Positions 19,980 to 27,318 of a stretch of 64,000 bases of DNA are shown piece after piece. Below the pieces are notes generated by a model, which was not told the origin of the DNA, searched no databases, and saw only the letters and a program-made list of their open reading frames with translations. Origin of the DNA: UBA6522 sp963664945 (GTDB taxonomy: Bacteria > Pseudomonadota > Gammaproteobacteria > Steroidobacterales > Rariloculaceae). Positions within the stretch are counted from its first letter, which is position 1; every line of letters starts with the position of its first letter. Location of the stretch: the NCBI GenBank assembly GCA_963664945.1, contig OY761822.1, positions 3,844,001 to 3,908,000 of the forward strand, in the 5' to 3' direction. The position numbers and the translations under genes are program-made.

Positions 19980-20638
19980 GCGTGGACGCCATCCTCATGG
20001 ACCTGGACGGGACGCTGGTCGACACCGCCCCCGACCTGGTCGGCGTGCTTAACGCGCTCCTGGTTGACCGCGGCCGTCCGCCCGTACCCTTCGCCATCGC
20101 CCGCAACGAGGTTTCCAACGGCGCCCTGGGGCTGCTCCGCCTGGGTTTTCCGGAGCGTGGCGGCGACGATGGGCTTGAGCCGTTGCGTCTGGAATTTCTT
20201 GAGGTTTACACGCGTGAAGTGTGCGTTCATTCCAGGTTATTCGGTGGTTTGGAGGCTGTTCTTTCGGGGCTGCATGAACGTTCCACCCCTTGGGGTATCG
20301 TCACGAACAAGCCTCACGCCATGACCGCTCCGCTGCTGGAAGCGCTCGATCTGCCCGATCCGCCGGGTTGCGTGGTCAGCGGCGACCGGCTGCCGCAGCG
20401 AAAACCCCACCCTGCCCCGCTGAGGCTCGGCGCCGACGAACTGGGTATCGACGCCGGACGCTGCGTCTATGTGGGCGACGCCCGGCGCGACATCGACGCC
20501 GGACGGGCGGCGGGCATGGCAACCATCGCCGCCGCCTACGGTTACATCCGGGCCGCGGACGACCCCGCGCAGTGGGGCGCCACGGCAGTCATCCGGCGAC
20601 CGGGCGAATTGCTCGACGCGGTGAACGGGTTGAAATGA
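19976..20638 (+). CDS. gph: Phosphoglycolate phosphatase-like HAD hydrolase
   Basis: A HAD-superfamily phosphatase of 220 residues. Motif I is LMDLDGTLVDTAPDL, motif II is GIVTNKP, and motif III/IV is RKPHPAPL followed by CVYVGDARRDIDAGRAAGM. In this position after ubiG the family is annotated as phosphoglycolate phosphatase, or MupP in pseudomonads (N-acetylmuramate-6-phosphate phosphatase). Sequence alone does not decide between the two. It is coupled to ubiG by an ATGA overlap. Confidence 0.88.
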   Translation: MSVDAILMDLDGTLVDTAPDLVGVLNALLVDRGRPPVPFAIARNEVSNGALGLLRLGFPERGGDDGLEPLRLEFLEVYTREVCVHSRLFGGLEAVLSGLHERSTPWGIVTNKPHAMTAPLLEALDLPDPPGCVVSGDRLPQRKPHPAPLRLGADELGIDAGRCVYVGDARRDIDAGRAAGMATIAAAYGYIRAADDPAQWGATAVIRRPGELLDAVNGLK

Positions 20639-20694
20639 CAAGCCCAGACTCATTGCCGGCCTACATTCAAGGCTCAAATCACGTCAACAAATAG
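20635..20694 (+). other. 19-codon mini-frame resembling the yciK start
   Basis: An ATG overlapping the gph stop opens a 19-codon frame (MTSPDSLPAYIQG...) ended by TAG. It aligns with the first residues of the next gene (MKVPNSLRAYKPR): Pro, Ser-Leu and Ala-Tyr positions coincide. The underlying DNA is similar too (actcattgc-ggc-tacA). I infer a degenerate duplication of the yciK 5' end, or a short coupling peptide. There is no independent evidence that it is translated. Confidence 0.3.
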
Positions 20695-20709
20695 CGGTAT
20701 CGAGTTGCA

Positions 20710-21465
20710 ATGAAGGTTCCAAACTCATTGCGGGCATACAAGCCCCGCATCGACCTGCTGGAAGGCCGGGTGATCCTGGTCACGGGGGCCAACCGCGGTA
20801 TCGGCCGGGCCGTGGCCCGGGAACTCACGGTGCACGGAGCGACGGTAATCCTGCATGGGCGCGATGCCGCGGCCCTGGATGCGCTTTACCGGGAACTGTC
20901 CGAGCTGGGACCGGAGCCGGCAGTGGCCCCCCTGGACCTGGCAACCGCGCAAGGGGACGCCTACCGTCAGTTGACCGAGAGTATCGCGGCGCGCTTCGGC
21001 AAGCTCGACGGACTGCTTCACAACGCCGGCATCCTCGGAGACCGGAGTCCGGTCGAGCATTACGACATAGCTCTGTGGCAAACGGTGATGCACGTCAACC
21101 TCAACGCGCCATTCATCCTCACCCGCTGCCTCATCCCATTGCTCCAACGGGCCGCCGACGCTTCCGTAGTCTTCACCACCAGCGGCGTCGGCAACCGGGG
21201 ACGCGCCTACTGGGGCGCGTACTGCTGCTCCAAGTTCGCGACGGAAGGCTTGGCGCAGGTATTGGCCGATGAACTGGAGAACTCGAACATACGCGTCAAC
21301 TCCATCAACCCCGGCGCGGCACGAACGGCCATGCGAAGCGCCGCATTTCCCGCCGAAGACCCAGGGTCGCTGGCGCGGCCGGAAGAGCTGACCCGCGCGT
21401 ACCTGTGGCTGCTGGGCCCGGATAGCCGCGGGGTCACCGGGCGCCGGGTAGAAGCGCAAGCGTGA
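20710..21465 (+). CDS. yciK: YciK-type short-chain dehydrogenase/reductase
   Basis: A 251-residue NAD(P)-dependent SDR. The nucleotide site is LVTGANRGIGRAVARELTVHGA, followed by LHNAGILGDRSP, the catalytic Ser region VFTTSGVGNRGR, and the YxxxK pair in YCCSK. The C-terminus INPGAARTAMRSAAFPAEDP is characteristic of the YciK group. Substrate unknown. It follows gph, the common arrangement. Confidence 0.9.
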   Translation: MKVPNSLRAYKPRIDLLEGRVILVTGANRGIGRAVARELTVHGATVILHGRDAAALDALYRELSELGPEPAVAPLDLATAQGDAYRQLTESIAARFGKLDGLLHNAGILGDRSPVEHYDIALWQTVMHVNLNAPFILTRCLIPLLQRAADASVVFTTSGVGNRGRAYWGAYCCSKFATEGLAQVLADELENSNIRVNSINPGAARTAMRSAAFPAEDPGSLARPEELTRAYLWLLGPDSRGVTGRRVEAQA

Positions 21466-21489
21466 GCTCGGACGACTGGACGGTACGAA

Positions 21490-21515
21490 CTATCCCCGCG
21501 AGCAGGGGGAAACCC
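21490..21515 (-). repeat. Isolated type I-E-like CRISPR repeat, copy 1
   Basis: Read on the minus strand, the element starts GGGTTTCCCC and ends CGCGGGGATAG, the layout of type I-E CRISPR repeats (CCCC...GGGG hairpin followed by ATA/G). A second copy lies at 22210-22235 with one mismatch. No further copies occur at CRISPR spacing and there are no type I cas genes in the window. Confidence 0.5.
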
Positions 21516-21612
21516 TACTTGCGGGCGCCAACGTCTATTGGGAGTGTTTACGGCTGTTGGCAAGGTTTGCCAGCGGACGTGCAAGTGGTGTCATATACGG
21601 GCTGATAGCCGT

Positions 21613-21906
21613 TCAGGCCGCCTCACGCTCGCGTTTCAATCGCGCAATGTCGTATTGAGCCTGTGCCGCGAGCCAGAATCGGGCCGTTGACCAGCCGGCG
21701 GCCTCCAGGTCAACCGCCAGACTGACCGGAATGCGCCCCTGACCGCCCAGAATGCGGGAGATCTTCGCCCGCGAGATATTCAGCCTCTTGGCAGTCGCGG
21801 TGACGGTTTCGCCGTGACCGTCTATCCAGTCCCGTAACAGTTCCCCCGGATGACAGGGACTGGCGAGTTCGACGCGCTCGCCGCTTGCGTTGCCCGTGTG
21901 CTTCAT
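21613..21906 (-). CDS. HigA-family antitoxin-like XRE transcription regulator (orphan)
   Basis: A 97-residue protein with a central helix-turn-helix (TVTATAKRLNISRAKISRILGGQGRI) and the HigA/VapI family features HPGELLRDWI near the N-terminus and AAGWSTARFWLAAQAQYDIARLKRE at the end. In HigBA modules a RelE-like toxin precedes the antitoxin. No such toxin gene is visible here; the upstream neighbour is a small membrane protein. It is therefore an orphan antitoxin or stand-alone regulator. The ATG at 21906 is preferred over 21927 because the conserved part begins after it. Confidence 0.75.
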   Translation of the reverse strand: MKHTGNASGERVELASPCHPGELLRDWIDGHGETVTATAKRLNISRAKISRILGGQGRIPVSLAVDLEAAGWSTARFWLAAQAQYDIARLKREREAA

Positions 21907-21973
21907 GTTCGCGCCCTTGCCCAGCATAGCCTGGCCGGAGATCGGCAGGACAGCGATCGACAGGAAGAAGCGG

Positions 21974-22189
21974 CTAACGAGGCGATGACCGTGTCCGGCG
22001 TGCCTGGTGCATTCGCCAGAGCTCCGCGCCCACGTTCCAGATGAACGCCAGAACCAGCCCGAACGGCCTGAGCAGGTACGCGAGCCCCGCGAACGCGAGG
22101 ATGCAAAGCGCCGCGATCAGGAACCAGAGGCTGGTCCAAATCACTCCCCACACGATGGCGTCGATGATGTTCAACAGCACTTCCAGCAT
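21974..22189 (-). CDS. Small hydrophobic membrane protein, unknown
   Basis: A 71-residue frame with two predicted membrane helices (about residues 4-31 and 33-53, rich in Trp, Leu, Ile, Ala) and a basic C-terminus (ARRTRSSPR). I do not recognise the family. It lies between the two I-E-like repeats, upstream of the orphan HigA-like gene on the same strand. A membrane-acting toxin is one possibility, but nothing in the sequence proves it. No strong ribosome site is seen. Confidence 0.4.
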   Translation of the reverse strand: MLEVLLNIIDAIVWGVIWTSLWFLIAALCILAFAGLAYLLRPFGLVLAFIWNVGAELWRMHQARRTRSSPR

Positions 22190-22209
22190 CGGTTAACCGG
22201 GCCATGCGC

Positions 22210-22235
22210 CTATCCCCGCGAGCACGGGGAAACCC
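22210..22235 (-). repeat. Isolated type I-E-like CRISPR repeat, copy 2
   Basis: The same 26-bp element as at 21490-21515 in the same orientation, with a single C/G difference in the loop. It interrupts the reading frame of a phage gpG-like fragment exactly after QKAPDGT. Together the two copies form direct repeats about 720 bp apart around the HigA-like/membrane-protein cassette. Confidence 0.5.
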
Positions 22236-22396
22236 GTACCGTCGGGCGCTTTCTGGTCGACGAACGGTTCGCGGGTGGAGTTCAACAAGTGCTCGCCGAC
22301 GGCGCGCATGGCGGGGGTGAGGTCGCGGCCGGCGCGCAGCATCTAGTCCAGCGCCTCGCGGACGCGGCGGTCGTCGAACTTCAGGTCGATACACAA
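22236..22396 (-). pseudogene. Mu gpG-like phage virion morphogenesis protein, N-terminal fragment
   Basis: The minus-strand frame reads IDLKFDDRRVREALD, TAG, then MLRAGRDLTPAMRAVGEHLL and NSTREPFVDQKAPDGT. This matches the N-terminal pattern of the phage virion morphogenesis (Mu gpG, tail completion) family as I know it. An in-frame amber codon splits it and the frame ends at the I-E-like repeat, so roughly the first third of the gene remains. A TTG at 22394-22396 could be its start. Confidence 0.45.
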
Positions 22397-22405
22397 CGGT
22401 GTCGA

Positions 22406-22687
22406 TCAGCCGGCCGGCGCGACGCCCGCGGCCCGGCCATGCTCCGACTCCGCCCACATGCGGGCCTCCGCGGCAACCAATTGTCGGACTTCGTCGTCGT
22501 CGAGGACGCTGTTTTCGACCATCAGCGCCTCCATGTCCGCCTGCTATTCTTCAGCGCTGGCGTATAACGGCGGTGCCCCGTCCGTGGTCTGCCACTTGTC
22601 GAGAGTCAGTCTTATCGAGGGTGTCGTGCGCTCGAAGAATTCCTCGCGGGACACCGGTTCGTCGTCGATGTAGTGCGCTGCCCACAT
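22406..22687 (-). pseudogene. Small acidic protein frame with internal amber codon (phage-remnant context)
   Basis: From an ATG at 22687 the frame reads MWAAHYIDDEPVSREEFFER and continues through DKWQTTDGAPPLYASAEE to TAG (22544-22546). It then resumes as QADMEALMVENSVLDDDEVR up to a TGA at 22406. Family not recognised. It lies between a minor-head-protein-like fragment and the gpG-like fragment, a place where Mu-like phages carry small genes. It is either two tiny genes or one gene broken by TAG. Confidence 0.35.
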
Positions 22688-22840
22688 GTTGCCATTGTAC
22701 CTCGTGCAACTCGATCTCGTACCGAATCCGCCCGTCGCGCAGTTCGGCTTCGATTCGGCTCGCCACGCGGAAACGCGTGTCGATATCGAACAAGACCTCG
22801 CGCTCCCGCGGGTTGCGGGACAGCGCCTCGAAGTGTCTTC
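22551..22840 (-). pseudogene. Phage minor head protein C-terminal fragment (ART-like)
   Basis: The minus-strand frame just outside the first CRISPR repeat reads EALSRNPREREVLFDIDTRF, then RVASRIEAELRDGRIRYEIELHEV. The E-x-EVLF...TRFRV...ELHEV pattern is that of the ADP-ribosyltransferase-like C-terminus found in Mu F-type phage head proteins, as I know the family. The gene is cut off where the CRISPR array begins, and the frame reads on past the likely natural end without a stop. Assignment is tentative. Confidence 0.35.
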
Positions 22841-22846
22841 CTTGAA

Positions 22847-25657
22847 GTTGCGGTTGGACCGCGATTTCCCATCAGCTAGACTCGTGGATCGGGTCGAACG
22901 GCGCGGACATCTGTTGCGGTTGGACCGCGATTTCCCATCAGCTAGACTATTGAAGCGCTCTCAAGCACGTCTCTGGTAGTTGCGGTTGGACCGCGATTTC
23001 CCATCAGCTAGACTTGTCCAAGAGGAGTCGCACTAAGATACCTAGTTGCGGTTGGACCGCGATTTCCCATCAGCTAGACTGTCGTCCAGTAGCGGCCGGC
23101 ATGCGGTACCGTTGCGGTTGGACCGCGATTTCCCATCAGCTAGACTCGTCGACGCCGAGGCGTCCAGCCGGGCCGCGTTGCGGTTGGACCGCGATTTCCC
23201 ATCAGCTAGACTGGTCAGCGCGTTCATGGCCCAGCACAACACGTTGCGGTTGGACCGCGATTTCCCATCAGCTAGACTGCGCGGTCCAGGCGCTCGCGCA
23301 TTCCGAGCGTTGCGGTTGGACCGCGATTTCCCATCAGCTAGACTGGTGGGCGCCACCGCCGCGATCACCGCGCCGTTGCGGTTGGACCGCGATTTCCCAT
23401 CAGCTAGACTGTTGACCATCGCTTCGTCGACGTCGGAGACGTTGCGGTTGGACCGCGATTTCCCATCAGCTAGACTCCGGCGGGCCGCGCCTCATCGCCG
23501 ACAGCAAGTTGCGGTTGGACCGCGATTTCCCATCAGCTAGACTGCAAAGCCAAATCGCGACAAGGGACGGACGGTTGCGGTTGGACCGCGATTTCCCATC
23601 AGCTAGACTGCGAACCCACGAGCGACATCGTGTTCTGCAGTTGCGGTTGGACCGCGATTTCCCATCAGCTAGACTGGCCTGGAGACAAAAGAAACCTCGT
23701 GGATACGTTGCGGTTGGACCGCGATTTCCCATCAGCTAGACTGTGTCGGCGGCGGTGGACCGGAGCATCGATGTTGCGGTTGGACCGCGATTTCCCATCA
23801 GCTAGACTAAGAGGCTCGGCGGGAAGAGCGCACGACGAGTTGCGGTTGGACCGCGATTTCCCATCAGCTAGACTCGCCGCTGGCTCCGGCTCAATAGCCT
23901 GCCCGTTGCGGTTGGACCGCGATTTCCCATCAGCTAGACTGGGGAATCCATCCACCACCGCGCCCAGAACGTTGCGGTTGGACCGCGATTTCCCATCAGC
24001 TAGACTGCACGCGACTCAAACAAACCTGCCAATCATGTTGCGGTTGGACCGCGATTTCCCATCAGCTAGACTGCTCCCCGAGGCCGGTGTCCGCTTCCGC
24101 CCGTTGCGGTTGGACCGCGATTTCCCATCAGCTAGACTGTCGTGCTCGTGGTCCGCCTCGCCGTCGACGTTGCGGTTGGACCGCGATTTCCCATCAGCTA
24201 GACTCCAGGCGGCCAGCGCGCGCGATGTGCCGCTGTTGCGGTTGGACCGCGATTTCCCATCAGCTAGACTGTGGCGGTTCGTGTGGTGGCTGGTGCTCGG
24301 GTTGCGGTTGGACCGCGATTTCCCATCAGCTAGACTAGCGCTCGTTCGCCGCTGCATGCTGGATTGGTTGCGGTTGGACCGCGATTTCCCATCAGCTAGA
24401 CTCGCGGGGGATCCAATCGAACAGCGCGGTGACGTTGCGGTTGGACCGCGATTTCCCATCAGCTAGACTCGTCCTGGCCGACGGCACCCGCCTGGCGGAG
24501 TTGCGGTTGGACCGCGATTTCCCATCAGCTAGACTGGTGGCGGCCGTATCGGTGGCGACGTTAACCGTTGCGGTTGGACCGCGATTTCCCATCAGCTAGA
24601 CTCCTGTCCTACTAAGCCGAAACGCCTCGGGAGTTGCGGTTGGACCGCGATTTCCCATCAGCTAGACTGGCTCGACGGGGCGATGCGCGAGGGCGTCAGT
24701 TGCGGTTGGACCGCGATTTCCCATCAGCTAGACTGCGGCCGCGCATGCCGACGTGAGCCGCGCCTGTTGCGGTTGGACCGCGATTTCCCATCAGCTAGAC
24801 TAGCCCAGATGCCGTCGCACAGCCACGGCAAGTTGCGGTTGGACCGCGATTTCCCATCAGCTAGACTGGCCTGCCAATGGCCGTCGTGTCCGCGGCGCCG
24901 TTGCGGTTGGACCGCGATTTCCCATCAGCTAGACTTGCGACGCCCGAGTTGCGGTTGGACCGCGTCGGATGTCCATTTCCGTTTAAGTTGCGGTTGGACC
25001 GCGATTTCCCATCAGCTAGACTCACGCGGGCGACAGCCCGGAAGCGACCTGCGTTGCGGTTGGACCGCGATTTCCCATCAGCTAGACTCGATGCCGCGCG
25101 GCTACGACGCCACGATTCCCGGCGTCGTTGCGGTTGGACCGCGATTTCCCATCAGCTAGACCATCAGCTAGACTAGCCCCAGCCAATCGTCGGTGACGCG
25201 GACCGTTGCGGTTGGACCGCGATTTCCCATCAGCTAGACTTGGACGCCGGCGCGGTCGCGGAGCGATTTCCCATCGAGCTCAACACGGAAACTGGTTGCG
25301 GTTGGACCGCGATTTCCCATCAGCTAGACTAGACTGGCGCGGAGCGCGAGCTCAACACGGAACTGGTTGCGTCGATTTCCCATCAGCTAGACTTTCCGTC
25401 GACACCGGCGCCCTGCTCTGCTGGTTGCGGTTGGACCGCGATTTCCCATCAGCTAGACTGGCTCACCTTCGAAGACGGCGCGGCGCTCCGTTGCGGTTGG
25501 ACCGCGATTTCCCATCAGCTAGACTGCGATGGCGAAATCGCCGGGCAGCGGGACTGTTGCGGTTGGACCGCGATTTCCCATCAGCTAGACTATCGCCCCG
25601 TGACACTTGCGCGGCGCTGCCGTTGCGGTTGGACCGCGATTTCCCATCAGCTAGACT
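22847..25657 (+). CRISPR. Type II-C CRISPR array, 43 repeat units
   Basis: A 36-bp repeat (from GTTGCGGTTGGACCGCG to CATCAGCTAGACT) repeats with a 66-67-bp period, so spacers are 30-32 bp. The first repeat starts at 22847 and the last ends at 25657. Perfect copies make up almost the whole array. Irregular units are a 17-bp stub at 24948, a repeat with an internal 12-bp duplication at 25127-25174, a partial copy near 25263, and a repeat with an internal deletion at 25366-25393; one spacer is 38 bp. The orientation GTTG...-3' and the matching tracrRNA antirepeat indicate crRNA transcription on the plus strand, toward cas2. A terminator follows at once. Confidence 0.98.
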
Positions 25658-25669
25658 AGACCGAAAGAT

Positions 25670-25699
25670 AACCCCCTGATTCAACTGGGGGTTTCTTTT
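25670..25699 (+). terminator. Rho-independent terminator after the CRISPR array
   Basis: AACCCCC, a 10-base loop, GGGGGTT and TCTTTT: a 7-bp GC-rich stem with a T-run, 12 bases beyond the last repeat. It would end crRNA precursors read on the plus strand and shield cas2, whose stop lies 54 bp away on the other strand. Confidence 0.85.
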
Positions 25700-25752
25700 G
25701 CCCTCGGGCGAAGAAAAACAAGATTTGATAGCTCAATATGGTGCGCATCGCG

Positions 25753-26085
25753 TCAAAAAAGAACATATTGATCGGGTATTTTGTTGGCTGGGCGGCGCGT
25801 TCGACCGCAGAAACTGGCAATGGATTCATATTGTTTGTCAGTGAATTGCATTATGTCGACTTTGCCATCCTCAGGCAGTGACGAAGCGACCTTTCGCATC
25901 AACGCGTCAACCGCCTCTTTTCCTGACGTATGGCGAACATAGACGGAAAATTGAGCCATTTCAAAGCCTTGGTCAAGCAGGAAGTTTCTGAATTTCGTCG
26001 CCGCTTTGCGCATTTCCGGTTCGGTCACGGGAAGATCGAAAAGGACCATCATCCACATCGTGCGATAGCCGCTCAAGTAAGGCAT
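25753..26085 (-). CDS. cas2: CRISPR-associated endonuclease Cas2
   Basis: The structural subunit of the Cas1-Cas2 spacer-integration complex, 110 residues, type II form. It starts MPYLSGYRTMWMMVLFDLPV with the conserved Asp17 after the first beta strand, then NFLLDQGFEMAQFSVYVRH. The ATG lies 5 bases from the edge of an IS630-type element. Without the insertion, cas1 and cas2 would be 2 bp apart. The native upstream context is gone; expression must come from read-through of the transposase transcript or a promoter inside the element. The coding sequence itself is intact. Confidence 0.95.
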   Translation of the reverse strand: MPYLSGYRTMWMMVLFDLPVTEPEMRKAATKFRNFLLDQGFEMAQFSVYVRHTSGKEAVDALMRKVASSLPEDGKVDIMQFTDKQYESIASFCGRTRRPANKIPDQYVLF

Positions 26086-26090
26086 CGCTA

Positions 26091-27318
26091 GTGTTCCATC
26101 AACTTTGTATTGATGGATAAAGTGACTTCAATTTGATGCGTGCGTCATCGGTCGTGAATCGCCAGTTGACGTGCACGGTTTCCTCGTTGCGCTGTTTTTG
26201 CCATGCGTCGATTTCACGTTTCAAGACGTGCCGGTCCGCCAGGCGGCGATCGAGGCATTGGCGCGACAGCACGCCGATTTCGATCTCGGCCATGTTCAGC
26301 CAACTGCCGTGCTTGGGGGTGAAATGGATTTCCAGCCGCCCGGCGATCCGACGCGCCTTGGCCGGTTCGAACGCTTCATATAACGAGGCCAATTTATGGA
26401 TGTTCAAATTGTCCATGACCAGCACGATCCTGCGTTTCTCCGGGTAGTGCTCATCCACCAACTCCTCGATCAACCGCGCCCAATCCACCTTCGTGCGCCG
26501 ATCGGTCGCCTTGACGTGCCGCCAACCCTCCAGCGGCGCGCACAGCATGAACAGGTTGCTGACGCCGTTGCGTTCGTATTCGTAATCGCACTTCGCCGCG
26601 TCGCCCGGTCGCGCCGGCGCCGGGGTGCGGGTTTCCTTGACGTGTTGCTTGCTGGTTTCATCCAGGCACACCAGCACCTCGTCCTCGGCAAAATCGCGCC
26701 GATACACCTCCAGCACGTCCTCCATCGCGCAGACGAAGTCCGCATTGCGTTTCGGCGGAATGCACCAGCAGTCCTTCAACCAAGGCTTGAGTTCGTTTTT
26801 TTTAGCGTCTGCCTCACCGCCTCCGGACTGATGGAGTCCACGATGTCGCATTCAACCAAACGATCCGCCAACAACCTCAATGTCCAGGACTTGCGCCCCT
26901 CCGGCGCCGCCGAACAGGCCGTGGCCACGAGAAACGCCTCGCCCCCGCCATCCAGCTTCCTGGCCCTGCGGTTGCGCTGGACCTTCCGGTTCAATGCCGC
27001 TTCAAGCCCTTGCTCAACCAAACGGCGCCGCACCCGCGCGACCGTGGCCGTGCCGACCTGCAACGCCCCGGCGATGGCCTCGTCCGTGCGACCCCCCGCC
27101 TCCGAATCCTCGTCCGCCAGCAACAGTATCCTGGCGTGTGTGATCTTGCGGGCCGCGGCCTTGCCCACCGACACCAGGTCCCCCAGCATCGCCCGCTCCT
27201 CCGTCGTCAACGTCACCCTGTACTTCTTCACCTTGTCAAAACTCCCACTATGAAAAGGTTGCACGATCAATCTCATACTTTACATGAATTACAGGTCACT
27301 TCAAAATTGTTGGTACAC
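26091..27318 (-). mobile_element. IS630-family insertion sequence between cas1 and cas2
   Basis: A 1,228-bp element bounded by imperfect inverted repeats: GTGTTCCATCAACTTTG at the cas2 side and GTGTACCAACAATTTTG at the cas1 side (14 of 17 identical). TA dinucleotides flank both ends (26089-26090 and 27319-27320), the target duplication expected of IS630/Tc1-type elements. It carries one transposase in two overlapping frames, transcribed in the same direction as the cas genes. The duplicated TA lies within the cas1 stop codon. Confidence 0.9.
26099..27276 (-). CDS. IS630-family transposase, expressed by -1 frameshift
   Basis: Two frames make one protein. The first (27276 to 26776) encodes the helix-turn-helix N-terminus (YRVTLTTEERAML, then TDEAIAGALQVGTATVARVRRRLVEQG) and ends shortly after an A8 run (26796-26803 on the other strand). 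The second (to 26099) encodes the DDE domain: VLVCLDETSKQ, IVLVMDNLNIHKL and GSWLNMAEIEIGVLSRQ supply the two Asp and the Glu. A -1 slip on A8 joins TLKK to NELKPW seamlessly. This fits the programmed frameshifting known in several IS630 elements, so the element may be active rather than broken. Confidence 0.88.

Noticed and set aside
21613..21906. Complete HigBA toxin-antitoxin pair
   Set aside because: Only the antitoxin-like gene is present; the upstream small frame is a membrane protein, not a RelE-like toxin.
23014..25679. Many open frames on both strands through the array, with repeated LRLDRDFPSARL or SLADGKSRSNRN motifs
   Set aside because: They are translations of the CRISPR repeat; the ~66-bp period keeps frames open. 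Not genes.
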